Shown here: positions 1-8,118 of the stretch, in pieces | Layout of the letters: each line of letters begins with the position of its first letter | Numbering within the stretch: the first letter of the stretch is position 1 | Assembly (NCBI RefSeq): GCF_005795905.1 | Contig: NZ_VAWE01000001.1 | Span: 2,886,501 to 2,950,500 of the forward strand | Direction of reading: 5' to 3' | Source of the DNA: Streptomyces marianii | GTDB lineage: Bacteria; Actinomycetota; Actinomycetes; Streptomycetales; Streptomycetaceae | Length of the DNA: 64,000 nt | Notes under the pieces: model-generated | Database searches by the model: none | What the model saw: the letters and a program-made list of their open reading frames with translations, nothing else | What the model was told of the DNA's origin: nothing | Translations under genes and position numbers: made by a program

Positions 1-822
1 CATCCGGTACGAGACCAGTTGGTCCCGGCAGCCGTAGACCAGCAGCGTGGGCGCGAGCACGCGCTCCGCCTGACGCCAGAGACCGTGCTGACCTCCCAGC
101 GTGTACGCATCAACAATGCCGCGCGCGGAACGGGCCATGGCGTCCCAGAAGTAGGGCAGTTCCAGCCGGCGCTCCATCTCCTCCACCGCGTGAAGGAAGG
201 CCTCGTCGGTCACCCGGCCCGGATCGCCGTAGCAGAGGGACAGCACACCGCGGACCCGCATCTCGGGCGTCCAGCCGCGCGTCAGTCGCTGGAACAGCGG
301 GGCGACGCCCGGCAGGCCGAGCGCCGCGGTGGGCCAGGCGCCGCGTTGTGCGCGGAGTTCCGGCAGCGCGGGCGAGACGAGCGTGAGGGTGCTCACCAGA
401 TCGGGGCGGACGGCCGCGACCCGGGTGACGACCGCGCCGCCCAGGGAGTTCCCGAAAAGATGGACCGGGCCGCGTCCGCTCGCGTCGAGCAGACGGATCA
501 CCGCACGGGCGTGGGCGGTGACCGAGTAGTTGCCGTCGTCGGGGGGCGGCGAGTCCCCAAAACCGGGCAGGTCGACGGCCTCGCCGTCCACGGTGCCCTC
601 CAGCGCCGCCATCAGCAGCGTCCAGTTCTGGGACGAGCCGCCCAGCCCGTGGACGAAGAGCGCCGGGGGCAGCCCGGCCCGGGCGGGCGGACGGGCACGC
701 ACCGTGAGCGTCAGCCCCGGGAGGGCCACCGAGCGCAGCTCCTCCCCCTCGGCCACCCGCACGGAACGGATCCGCGGAACCGGGTCGGCGGCGCGGGTTC
801 CCGGCAGCTCGGTCGAAGACAT
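1..822 (-). CDS. alpha/beta hydrolase (3' end outside window)
   Basis: Serine hydrolase of the alpha/beta fold; substrate unknown. The reverse strand reads open from an ATG at 822 to the window edge (274 codons), so the C-terminus with the catalytic histidine is missing. Visible are the oxyanion-region motif VHGLGGSSQNW, the nucleophile elbow GNSLGG and, near the edge, the acid strand LLVYGCRDQLV. The family is usually about 300 residues, so only a short tail is lost. No Shine-Dalgarno precedes the ATG; instead TAACAT lies 7 bases upstream, which fits a leaderless mRNA. It is divergent from the small acidic gene at 962. Confidence 0.85.
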   Translation of the reverse strand, partial: MSSTELPGTRAADPVPRIRSVRVAEGEELRSVALPGLTLTVRARPPARAGLPPALFVHGLGGSSQNWTLLMAALEGTVDGEAVDLPGFGDSPPPDDGNYSVTAHARAVIRLLDASGRGPVHLFGNSLGGAVVTRVAAVRPDLVSTLTLVSPALPELRAQRGAWPTAALGLPGVAPLFQRLTRGWTPEMRVRGVLSLCYGDPGRVTDEAFLHAVEEMERRLELPYFWDAMARSARGIVDAYTLGGQHGLWRQAERVLAPTLLVYGCRDQLVSYRM

Positions 823-829
823 GGGGGCA

Positions 830-835
830 ATGTTA
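830..835 (-). promoter_or_regulatory. -10 element of a leaderless promoter (TAACAT)
   Basis: TAACAT ends 7 bases before the ATG at 822 on the reverse strand and no Shine-Dalgarno is present. This is the actinobacterial leaderless arrangement TANNNT-N6/7-start. Confidence 0.5.
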
Positions 836-961
836 CGAGACGATCACGCGACGGAACCTGTGTTCGGCATCACACGCCACATAGCGTCCGGCCGGGCATG
901 CTCATACGCTCGATTACGGGGTACTCGCTCCTGGCTGACGCCGCAGAGGAAAGGGATCCAG

Positions 962-1204
962 ATGGCTGCCGACCCGACGGACCCGGAAATCTTCACGGAA
1001 GACGACCAGGGGACGCCGAACGAACTCGAGGAGCTGGAGGAGCTCGACGAGGAGACGCCCGAGGCCGATGCCGCCGAGCAGCACACCGAGGTGCGGCAGG
1101 TCGGCGACGAGCCGCTGACCCGCATCGACCCGTCGAAGGCGAACGAGGCGGATGCCCTGGAACAGGCCAGGGTGGTGGCCCTCGACGAGGAGGACTATCG
1201 CTGA
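962..1204 (+). CDS. small acidic protein of unknown function
   Basis: An 80-residue, strongly acidic protein with a Glu/Leu-rich stretch (ELEELEELDEE, about residues 21-31) that could form a short helix or coiled coil. There is no signal peptide or membrane segment. The ATG at 962 follows a GAGGAAAGG ribosome-binding site at good spacing. I do not recognise a characterised family; it looks like a conserved Streptomyces hypothetical. It reads toward the TetR gene 165 bases downstream. Confidence 0.7.
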   Translation: MAADPTDPEIFTEDDQGTPNELEELEELDEETPEADAAEQHTEVRQVGDEPLTRIDPSKANEADALEQARVVALDEEDYR

Positions 1205-1368
1205 TCTGTCCGGTTTCCCCGGGGCCACCACCTACCGCGGGCGTCCGGTACGTGAAATTCTGCGCCCGCACCGCGCACACCACGGTTACCGAAAAGTACG
1301 ATGGCGGGCGCGAGCGCAGAGCGCACGCACGGAACACTGTGTTTGTGACATCGAACGTGGGAGGCGGC

Positions 1369-2025
1369 GTGACAGCCATCGAGCAGACAGAGGCGGCGCG
1401 CCCGCGAGGCACCCGCCTGCCGCGCCGTGCCCGACGCAACCAGCTTCTCGGCGCGGCCCAGGAAGTCTTCGTCGCCCAGGGGTACCACTCGGCGGCGATG
1501 GACGACATCGCGGAGCGTGCCGGCGTCAGCAAGCCGGTGCTGTACCAGCACTTCCCCGGGAAGCTGGAGCTTTACCTGGCACTGCTGGACCAGCACTGCG
1601 AGTCGCTGCTGCAGGCGGTGCGCGGCGCCCTGGCGTCGACGACGGACAACAAGCAGCGCGTCGCGGCCACCATGGACGCGTACTTCGCGTACGTCGAGGA
1701 CGAGGGCGGCGCGTTCCGGCTCGTCTTCGAGTCGGACCTGACGAACGAACCCGCCGTGCGCGAGCGCGTCGAGCGCGTGTCGCTGCAGTGTGCCGAGGCC
1801 ATCTCCGAGGTGATCGCCGAGGACACCGGTCTCTCGCAGGACGAGTCCATGCTGCTGGCCGTGGGACTCGGCGGTGTCTCGCAGGTGGTCGCCCGCTACT
1901 GGCTCTCCAGCAGCTCGGGCATTCCGCGCGATACGGCTGTGCAGCTGCTGACGTCGCTGGCCTGGCGCGGCATCGCCGGCTTCCCGCTGCACTCCGCCGA
2001 GGGCGGCCACGGCGACGACCGGTGA
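1369..2025 (+). CDS. TetR/AcrR family transcriptional regulator
   Basis: A 218-residue one-component repressor-type regulator. The N-terminal helix-turn-helix is clear (MDDIAERAGVSKPVLYQHF, about residues 44-62), followed by a helical ligand-binding domain with the dimer-region motif GLGGVSQVVARYW. The start is the GTG at 1369, preceded by GGGAGG; an open frame runs far upstream but has neither homology nor a better ribosome-binding site. The ligand and target cannot be told from the sequence. The DUF3107 gene follows in the same direction. Confidence 0.9.
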   Translation: MTAIEQTEAARPRGTRLPRRARRNQLLGAAQEVFVAQGYHSAAMDDIAERAGVSKPVLYQHFPGKLELYLALLDQHCESLLQAVRGALASTTDNKQRVAATMDAYFAYVEDEGGAFRLVFESDLTNEPAVRERVERVSLQCAEAISEVIAEDTGLSQDESMLLAVGLGGVSQVVARYWLSSSSGIPRDTAVQLLTSLAWRGIAGFPLHSAEGGHGDDR

Positions 2026-2153
2026 CGGCCCGGCCGCCGCTGTTCGCTGCGGGCGTGCACGGCTGAGCCGTGTGACGTCGCCTCACCGGGCTAATGTGTG
2101 CTGCGTACGGCGCGGCTGACCGCGCATCGCTGACCGTTCGGAGGGACATAGCC

Positions 2154-2381
2154 GTGGAGGTCAAGATCGGCGTGCAGCACGCGCCCCGGGAGATCGCTCT
2201 GGAGAGCGGTCAGACCGCCGAGGAGGTCGAGCAGGCCGTCGCCGACGCTCTGGCCGGCAAGACGCAGCTGCTCAGCCTGACCGATGACAAGGGACGCAAG
2301 GTGCTGGTACCGGCCGACCGCATCGCCTATGTCGAGATCGGCGAGCCGACCACGCGCCGCGTGGGCTTCGGCGCGCTCTAG
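2154..2381 (+). CDS. DUF3107 family protein
   Basis: A 75-residue protein matching the actinobacterial DUF3107 family; function unknown. The sequence MEVKIGVQHAPREI followed by an alternating charged/hydrophobic pattern suggests a small alpha/beta fold, and it ends in GFGAL. The GTG at 2154 has a strong GGAGGG ribosome-binding site 8 bases upstream. A strong hairpin closes the transcript right after the stop codon. In other actinomycetes the family sits near a TetR gene and a DEAD-box helicase gene, as here. Confidence 0.9.
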   Translation: MEVKIGVQHAPREIALESGQTAEEVEQAVADALAGKTQLLSLTDDKGRKVLVPADRIAYVEIGEPTTRRVGFGAL

Positions 2382-2393
2382 GCACCGACTGCC

Positions 2394-2430
2394 GGAAGGG
2401 CACCGCGGGCGTCGCCCGCGGTGCCCTTCC
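2394..2430 (+). terminator. rho-independent-type hairpin after the DUF3107 gene
   Basis: Perfect inverted repeat beginning GGAAGGGCACCGCGGGCG and returning to GGTGCCCTTCC, starting 13 bases after the stop. There is no T-tract, as is common in Streptomyces. Confidence 0.8.
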
Positions 2431-2564
2431 GCATGTCCGGTCCCTACCCCGCCGCAGAGCCTGTGTCCAGCGGTGAACGGGTGGAACGGATGGTTGTTAT
2501 CCGGTCGGTCCGGGTAGGACGGGCTACGACCAGACACGCCCTCCCGCCGTCCGTGAGGTGATCC

Positions 2565-2837
2565 GTGGTGATCCTGGAGGCTCTCGGCTCCGTCCTGCTC
2601 GGACTCGCGCTCTCCTGGGCGGCCCAGCGACGGCTTCCGGACCGGCTCCCCACCCAGCGCGTGGTGTACCCGGCGGGCACGCTCGGCGCACTGTTCGGCG
2701 CGTATCTGACGCACACGGCCCTCGGATCCGGACATCTGCTCGGCACCCTGCTCGGGGCGGCGTTCGTCGCCGCCGTCACGCTGTCGCTGCTGATCCGGCC
2801 GACGACGCGGCGGCTGCGCCGATCAGCCGCCGTCTGA
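2565..2837 (+). CDS. small membrane protein of unknown function
   Basis: A 90-residue protein with an N-terminal hydrophobic helix (about residues 2-20), a second hydrophobic stretch (about 38-52) and a third (about 58-75), ending in a basic tail. It is likely an inner-membrane protein. GTG 2565 (or the next codon, GTG 2568) follows GAGGTG. I do not recognise the family. It runs convergent to the ferritin-fold gene. Confidence 0.65.
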   Translation: MVILEALGSVLLGLALSWAAQRRLPDRLPTQRVVYPAGTLGALFGAYLTHTALGSGHLLGTLLGAAFVAAVTLSLLIRPTTRRLRRSAAV

Positions 2838-2915
2838 CGCGCCGCCCACCGCACCCCCGCCGAGACGCCGGTGCGGTCCTCCGGTCCGGGCCGCTCCGCA
2901 CTCCCCGGCCGGTCG

Positions 2916-3665
2916 TTATGCGGCGAGCCCCAGCGCGGCCATCCGCTTCGTGTGCGCCTTGGTGATCCGGGTGAACATCTCGCCGACCGCCGCCAGGTCG
3001 AACCCGTCCGCCACCCCACCCACGAGCATCGTGGACAGCGCGTCGCGCTCGGCCACGACCCGCTGGGCCTGGGAGAGCGCCTCGCCCATCAGCCGGCGCG
3101 CCCAGAGCGCGAGCCGGCCGCCGACCCGCGGATCCGCCTCGATCGCGGCACGGACCTTCTCCACGGCGAAGTTCCCGTGGCCGGTGTCGTCCAGCACCGA
3201 GAGCACCAGGGCGCGGGTGTCGGAGTCCAGCCGCACGGCCACCTCGCGATAGAAGTCGCTGGCGATCGAGTCGCCGACGTACGCCTTGACCAGGCCCTCC
3301 AGCCAGTCGGAAGGAGCGGTCTGGCGGTGGAACTCGTCCAAGGCGGCCGCGAAGGGCTCCATGGCCTTCGTCGGCTCGGTGTCGATCGCGGCCAGCCGGT
3401 CCCGCAGCTGCTCGAAGTGGTGGAACTCCGCGGAGGCCATCTTGGCCAGCTCGGCCTTGTCGGCCAGCGTCGGCGCCAGCTTCGCGTCCTCGGCGAGACG
3501 CTCGAAGGCCGCCAGCTCGCCGTAGGCGAGCGCCCCGAGCAGATCCACGACCGCGGCGCGGTACTGGGGGTCGGCGGAGGCCGCGGCCCAGTCCTGGGCG
3601 GCGATCCCGGTCAGTTCTTCGGCCGCGTCGGCGGCGGGCGCGGTGGCGTTGTCAGGCGTCTCCAT
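2916..3665 (-). CDS. ferritin-like / MiaE-like domain protein
   Basis: A 249-residue all-helical protein of the MiaE-like ferritin-fold family (Pfam MiaE_2). Helices carry Glu/His pairs typical of di-iron four-helix bundles: EFHHFEQL (about 80-87), and Asp/Glu plus DDTGHGNF later in the chain. MiaE itself hydroxylates a tRNA base; whether this actinobacterial branch does so is unknown. The ATG at 3665 is preferred because TATTGT lies 7 bases upstream (leaderless pattern); a GTG at 3674 would add three residues but would overlap that element. Confidence 0.8.
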   Translation of the reverse strand: METPDNATAPAADAAEELTGIAAQDWAAASADPQYRAAVVDLLGALAYGELAAFERLAEDAKLAPTLADKAELAKMASAEFHHFEQLRDRLAAIDTEPTKAMEPFAAALDEFHRQTAPSDWLEGLVKAYVGDSIASDFYREVAVRLDSDTRALVLSVLDDTGHGNFAVEKVRAAIEADPRVGGRLALWARRLMGEALSQAQRVVAERDALSTMLVGGVADGFDLAAVGEMFTRITKAHTKRMAALGLAA

Positions 3666-3672
3666 GAAGCGC

Positions 3673-3678
3673 ACAATA
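3673..3678 (-). promoter_or_regulatory. -10 element of a leaderless promoter (TATTGT)
   Basis: TATTGT, then 7 bases, then the ATG at 3665 on the reverse strand; no Shine-Dalgarno. It decides the start of the ferritin-fold gene. Confidence 0.5.
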
Positions 3679-4021
3679 GCTGGCCGTCCACACCCTGGAA
3701 GGGCCTGGTCAGCCCCCGTCGCGACAGGGTCGCCGGGAATTCGGCCAACACAGATGCGCGAATCCGGGGTACAGTGGTATTAAGCCTGCCGGATATTCGG
3801 CGGGCCCTCTGAATGAGGATGCCCGGTCGGTGGCCCGATCGGCTCCGACCCGACAGCCCTCTGTGCGCATTCCGCCACATGAGGGGACCTCAGCGGCACG
3901 AGCGCTCGAGCGACGGCAGTGGTCCCGCGCCTTCCGGCCAATCCACGGCCGGCACCCGTACCAGGTGCGGTAGGACCCCCAGCGTTCGCCTCGCGCCGCG
4001 TCTCACAGAAGAGGCAACACC
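3679..4021 (+). other. long leader/promoter region of the RNA helicase gene
   Basis: About 340 bases without a supported gene. A TACAGT hexamer at 3770-3775 could be a -10 box but no convincing -35 is present. The region ends in AGAAGAGG (4007-4014), the ribosome-binding site of the helicase. The leader would be about 240 nt, long enough for cold-shock or autoregulatory structure, which I cannot demonstrate by eye. Confidence 0.4.
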
Positions 4022-5737
4022 CTGACTACGCAGGCCAAGACTTTCCGAGAACTCGGGATCCTCCCCGAGACCGCCGAGGCCCTGGAGGCCGTCGGCATCA
4101 CGACCCCCTTCCCCATCCAGGAGATGACCCTCCCGGTCGCGCTCTCCGGCACCGACGTGATCGGCCAGGCCAAGACCGGCACCGGCAAGACGCTGGGCTT
4201 CGGCCTTCCGCTGCTGGAGCGCGTCACCGTGCCCGCCGACGTCGAGGCGGGGCGGGCGAAGCCCGAGGAGCTGACCGACACGCCGCAGGCGCTCGTGGTC
4301 GTGCCCACCCGCGAGCTGTGCACGCAGGTCACCAACGACCTGCTCACCGCCGGCAAGGTGCGCAACGTCCGCGTGACCGCGATCTACGGCGGACGTGCCT
4401 ACGAGCCGCAGGTCGAGGCGCTGAAGAAGGGCGTCGACGTCATCGTCGGCACGCCCGGCCGGCTCCTGGACCTCGCGGGCCAGAAGAAGCTCAACCTCTC
4501 GCACGTGAAGGCGCTCGTCCTCGACGAGGCCGACGAGATGCTCGACCTGGGCTTCCTGCCCGACGTCGAGAAGATCATCCAGCTGCTGCCGGTGCGCCGC
4601 CAGACCATGCTGTTCTCGGCGACCATGCCGGGCGCGGTGATCGGCCTCGCGCGCCGCTACATGTCTCAGCCCACCCACATCCGCGCCACCGCGCCGGACG
4701 ACGAGGGTGCGACGGTCGCGAACATCACGCAGCGCGTGTATCGGGCGCACTCCCTGGACAAGCCCGAGATGGTCGCCCGCATGTTGCAGGCCGAGGGTCG
4801 CGGCCTGGTGATGATCTTCTGCCGTACCAAGCGCACGGCCGCGGACATCGCGGACCAGCTCGCCCGGCGCGGCTTCGCCTCCGGCGCCGTGCACGGCGAC
4901 CTGGGCCAGGGCGCACGCGAGCAGGCGCTGCGCGCCTTCCGCAACGGAAAGGTCGACGTGCTGGTGTGCACCGACGTCGCCGCACGCGGCATCGACGTCG
5001 AGGGCGTCACGCATGTGATCAACTACCAGACGCCGGAGGACGAGAAGACGTACCTCCACCGCATCGGCCGCACGGGCCGCGCGGGCGCGACCGGCACCGC
5101 CGTGACGCTGGTGGACTGGGACGACATCCCGCGCTGGCAGCTGATCAACAAGGCGCTGGAGCTGGACTTCAACGACCCGGCCGAGACGTACTCCACGTCT
5201 CCGCACCTCTTCGAGGAGCTGGGCATCCCCGCGGGCACCAAGGGTGTCCTGCCGCGGGGAGAGCGCACCCGCGCCGGTCTGGACGCGGAGGAGCTCGAGG
5301 ACCTCGGCGAGCCCGGCGGCCGCGGGTCGCGCTCCGGATCCCGCACGAAGACGGCCGAGCGCTCCGAGCGTCCCGCCCGTACCCCGCGTCAGCGCCGTCG
5401 CACGCGCGGCGGTGCCCCGCTGGAGGCGGAGGCGCCCGTGACCGCCGAGGCTCCGACCGCCGTCGGGGAGACGGCGGACCAGGCGCCGCGCACCCCGCGC
5501 CGTCGCCGCCGGACCCGGGTGGGCGCGACCGCCGAGGGATCCGCCGTGGCGACGATCGACGCACCGGCCACCGAGGCCCCCGTGGAGGAGCCGGCCAAAC
5601 CGCGCCGCCGCACCCGCACCAAGGCCACCACAGCCGAAACCGCCACCGACGCACCGGCCACCGAGGCCCCCGCCGACGAACCGGCCAAACCGCGCCGCCG
5701 CCGCACTCGTGCCAAGGCCGCCCAGCCGGAGGCGTAA
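4022..5737 (+). CDS. DEAD-box ATP-dependent RNA helicase, CTG start
   Basis: A 571-residue helicase that unwinds or remodels RNA with ATP. In order: Q-motif region (FRELGILPETAEALEAVG, starting about residue 7), Walker A AKTGTGKT (50-57), PTREL, TPGR, DEAD (168-171), SAT, VHGDLGQGAREQAL, DVAARGID and HRIGRTGRAG. A basic, low-complexity tail of about 130 residues follows. It contains two DNA-level repeats (5558-5626 and 5648-5719) rich in Arg/Pro/Ala, probably RNA-binding. The first ATG (4124) lies inside the helicase core and would delete the Q motif. The only start compatible with the family is CTG 4022, placed 7 bases after AGAAGAGG; an in-frame stop at 3971-3973 limits the choice. Confidence 0.9.
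   Translation: MTTQAKTFRELGILPETAEALEAVGITTPFPIQEMTLPVALSGTDVIGQAKTGTGKTLGFGLPLLERVTVPADVEAGRAKPEELTDTPQALVVVPTRELCTQVTNDLLTAGKVRNVRVTAIYGGRAYEPQVEALKKGVDVIVGTPGRLLDLAGQKKLNLSHVKALVLDEADEMLDLGFLPDVEKIIQLLPVRRQTMLFSATMPGAVIGLARRYMSQPTHIRATAPDDEGATVANITQRVYRAHSLDKPEMVARMLQAEGRGLVMIFCRTKRTAADIADQLARRGFASGAVHGDLGQGAREQALRAFRNGKVDVLVCTDVAARGIDVEGVTHVINYQTPEDEKTYLHRIGRTGRAGATGTAVTLVDWDDIPRWQLINKALELDFNDPAETYSTSPHLFEELGIPAGTKGVLPRGERTRAGLDAEELEDLGEPGGRGSRSGSRTKTAERSERPARTPRQRRRTRGGAPLEAEAPVTAEAPTAVGETADQAPRTPRRRRRTRVGATAEGSAVATIDAPATEAPVEEPAKPRRRTRTKATTAETATDAPATEAPADEPAKPRRRRTRAKAAQPEA
5558..5719 (+). repeat. two direct repeats of about 70 bp in the helicase tail
   Basis: Copies at 5558-5626 and 5648-5719 both encode DAPATEAP then two variable acidic residues, EPAKPRRR and a basic end. 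The duplication is in frame and lengthens the basic tail of the helicase. Confidence 0.8.
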
Positions 5738-5747
5738 GCCGTTCGCT

Positions 5748-5784
5748 GAGGGCCCGTCATCCCAACCCGGGACGGCGGGCCCTC
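5748..5784 (+). terminator. hairpin after the helicase gene
   Basis: GAGGGCCCG pairs with CGGGCCCTC across a loop of about 18 bases, 11 bases after the helicase stop and before the next leaderless promoter. Confidence 0.65.
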
Positions 5785-5834
5785 TGCCGTACCCCGGCGG
5801 TCCATGCGCGGCACGACAGTGCCGAACGCCCCGG

Positions 5835-5840
5835 TACTCT
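5835..5840 (+). promoter_or_regulatory. -10 element of a leaderless promoter (TACTCT)
   Basis: TACTCT followed by 7 bases and the ATG at 5848; no ribosome-binding site. Confidence 0.5.
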
Positions 5841-5847
5841 CGTCCGC

Positions 5848-6699
5848 ATGAGCCGGCCGCCCACCTTCCGCCCACCTTCCTGCGCCCGTGCCCGCGCGCT
5901 CCGCACCAGCCGCGGGGACTTCGCCGCTCTGGACGCCGAGCCGGACGAGAGGGCCGGTGCCCGCCGGGGGACCGTGCTGTTGCTGCCCGGGTACACCGGC
6001 AGCAAGGAGGACTTCATCGCGCTGCTGGAGCCGATCGCCGCGGCCGGTTTCCGGGCCGTCGCAGTCGACGGACGCGGCCAGTACGAGACCGACGGTCCCG
6101 ACGACGAGGCGGCCTACGCGCAGTCCGAGCTGGCGCGGGACGTGCTCGCCCAGGCCGAGGCGACCGGTGACGCGCCCGTGCACCTCGTCGGGCACTCACT
6201 GGGCGGTCAGATCGCCCGGGCCGCGGTCCTCCTCGACGTACGCCCGTTCCGGACCCTGACGCTGGTGTCGTCCGGCCCGGCCCGTATCGCCCCCGCCCAG
6301 CAGCACAAGGTCAAGCTGCTGAGCGATGCGCTCGCCGTGATGGACATGAGCGAGGTCTGGGAGGCCATGCAGGCGCTCGACCCGCCGGAGGAGGCCGCCA
6401 CCGACGGTGAGGACCTGCGGCGCCGCTGGTTGCGCCACCGCCCCGCCCAGCTCCTGGCCACCGGCCGCCAGCTGACGGTGGAGCCGGACCGGATCGACGA
6501 GCTCGCCGCCGTGGGACGGCTGCCCAAGCACGTGCTGTCGGGCGAGCGGGACGACACCTGGCCGGTGCCGCTGCTGGACGAGATGGCGGTGCGGCTGGGG
6601 GCGCTCCGCACGGTGATCGAGGGTGCCGAGCATTCGCCGAACACGGACCGCCCGGCGCCGACCGCGGCGGCGATGGTGGACTTCTGGTCGCGGAACTGA
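5848..6699 (+). CDS. alpha/beta hydrolase
   Basis: A 283-residue alpha/beta-hydrolase-fold enzyme, probably an esterase or lipase-like hydrolase. The catalytic triad is visible: nucleophile Ser117 in GHSLGG, acid Asp235 (or Asp236) in GERDDTW, and His262 in GAEHSPN. The oxyanion loop is LLPGYTGSKEDF. No signal peptide, so probably cytoplasmic. The ATG at 5848 lacks a Shine-Dalgarno and is preceded by the leaderless TACTCT element. It is transcribed separately from the helicase and is convergent with the NYN gene. Confidence 0.88.
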   Translation: MSRPPTFRPPSCARARALRTSRGDFAALDAEPDERAGARRGTVLLLPGYTGSKEDFIALLEPIAAAGFRAVAVDGRGQYETDGPDDEAAYAQSELARDVLAQAEATGDAPVHLVGHSLGGQIARAAVLLDVRPFRTLTLVSSGPARIAPAQQHKVKLLSDALAVMDMSEVWEAMQALDPPEEAATDGEDLRRRWLRHRPAQLLATGRQLTVEPDRIDELAAVGRLPKHVLSGERDDTWPVPLLDEMAVRLGALRTVIEGAEHSPNTDRPAPTAAAMVDFWSRN

Positions 6700-6845
6700 G
6701 CAGCGCCCCTGGGATCCGGCCGTGGGGCCGGGACCGCCCGGCCGTCCCCGGGCCGTGCCTCGGACTCCGGAGCGGCCGTCCGGTCCCGGAGCCGATCGTC
6801 CGGCGGCGGCGCGGGCCGTGCCGGGCCCGGATCGCCCACCCGGTG

Positions 6846-7742
6846 TCAGAACTGACCGTGCAGGTGGTCCCAGAAGCCGTCCCGCAGTGCCCGCCGCAGA
6901 TGGGCGTAGCCCCGCAGGGAGTGCTTCAGGAGCTTCTCCGCCTCGATGAGCAGGTCCTGGTCGACCGGGCCGGGCAGGTAGGGGTGTCCGGGCAGCAGCT
7001 CGGCCATCGGTTCCCGCCCGCGTTCGGCCAGCCAGGTGGCGGCTATCTGCGCGCCCACGAAGCGCACGTCGTCACGGGACGGGGGCGGGCTGTCGTCCTC
7101 GTAGGTCGTCACCGGTCGGCGCGTGACGTAGGGGCGGCAGAAGTCGAGGTCGAAGGTGCGCTGGCTGTCGACCTCCCAGAGCAGCGGCTCCGCCTGGTTG
7201 CGGCCCTCCGCCGCCTCTATGCCCCACAGATGGACCCGGGCGCCGTACCCCTGGGCGGCCTCCACCGCGGAGACCAGGTCCTCGTCCCCGCCGACGAGCG
7301 CCGCGTCGCTGATCGCCCGGTGCCGGGCGAGTGACTCCAGGTCGGTGCGTATGAGGGAGTCGACGCCCTTCTGCTGGTTGTTGGCGTTGAGGTTGCCCAG
7401 CCGGACCTTCACGTCGGGCAGTTCCGCTATGGCCTGCTGCTCGGCCGTGTGGATGCGGCGCCGGGCGCCGTCGTACCAGTAGACGCGCAGCAGCCGGCTG
7501 TCCGCGAAGATCGTGCGGGCCTTGTCGATGAACGCCTCGATGAGCCCTTCGGCGTCGAGGTCGAACGAGCGCCGGTCCTCGGTACCCGCCACAAGCAACC
7601 CGGCCGCAGCATAGACGTAACCCGCGTCGACGAAGATGGCATGCGTGGACGGGGTCTTGGCGACCTCGGCGAGCATGCGCTGGAGCAGCTCGTTGGTGCG
7701 CTCCAGGCGGGCGCTCATCTGGGACAGCTCAGAGTCGTTCAT
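6846..7742 (-). CDS. NYN domain protein (PIN-like RNase fold)
   Basis: A 298-residue protein with an N-terminal helical segment (about 1-32) and then a NYN domain, a PIN/FLAP-nuclease-like fold expected to cut RNA. Putative metal-binding acids lie in FVDAGY (37-42), GVDSLIRTDL (126-135) and GGDEDL (151-156). The C-terminal 100 residues form a separate region rich in aromatic and charged residues, possibly an OST-HTH/LOTUS-like helical domain; this is inference. The RNA target is unknown. It is divergent from the 50-residue gene at 7878. Confidence 0.85.
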   Translation of the reverse strand: MNDSELSQMSARLERTNELLQRMLAEVAKTPSTHAIFVDAGYVYAAAGLLVAGTEDRRSFDLDAEGLIEAFIDKARTIFADSRLLRVYWYDGARRRIHTAEQQAIAELPDVKVRLGNLNANNQQKGVDSLIRTDLESLARHRAISDAALVGGDEDLVSAVEAAQGYGARVHLWGIEAAEGRNQAEPLLWEVDSQRTFDLDFCRPYVTRRPVTTYEDDSPPPSRDDVRFVGAQIAATWLAERGREPMAELLPGHPYLPGPVDQDLLIEAEKLLKHSLRGYAHLRRALRDGFWDHLHGQF

Positions 7743-7877
7743 GACGACCCCATTGTGTGCGGGCCGGGCCCTACCTGCCAGTAGTTAGCCATCCAAAAAT
7801 TTTCCTTAGCGTAGGGAATGTTTGCAGACGGCATTCCGTTGAGAGGTACATACACAGACGGCCAGAGGGGAGCTCTC

Positions 7878-8030
7878 ATGCGCTTCGAAATCATGCGACT
7901 CGACGACGTCGACGGCACCGCCGTGGACAGCACCGTCGTGGACGCCGCCTCCGTGAGCCGGATGGTGCAGCAGGCCGCAGCGATCGGCCAGCGTATCTAC
8001 ATCCGGCCGGCCGAGGCCGCGGCTTCGTAA
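7878..8030 (+). CDS. 50-residue conserved small protein
   Basis: A small protein starting MRFEIMRLDDVDGT and ending IRPAEAAAS; acidic in the first half, no membrane segment. The ATG has an AGGGGAG ribosome-binding site 5-10 bases upstream and the gene ends just before a strong 17-bp-stem terminator, so it is a real transcription unit. I recognise it only as a Streptomyces hypothetical; no function can be inferred. The preceding intergenic DNA (7785-7860) is unusually AT-rich and probably holds its promoter. Confidence 0.8.
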   Translation: MRFEIMRLDDVDGTAVDSTVVDAASVSRMVQQAAAIGQRIYIRPAEAAAS

Positions 8031-8041
8031 CGCCTCCGGCG

Positions 8042-8080
8042 CGACGCCCCCGAACGGAAAGGGTCCGTTCGGGGGCGTCG
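8042..8080. terminator. bidirectional terminator between convergent genes
   Basis: A perfect 17-bp stem (CGACGCCCCCGAACGGA and its complement) with a 5-base loop between the 50-residue gene and the marC-like gene. Confidence 0.85.
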
Positions 8081-8118
8081 TGCCGTGCGGGGAGAGATCC
8101 ACCGGCGGTCGCCGCCGG

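Noticed and set aside
3762..3780. SigB-type promoter (GGGTAC) upstream of the helicase
   Set aside because: The -35 region lacks a GNNTN element at proper spacing; the match is only six bases.
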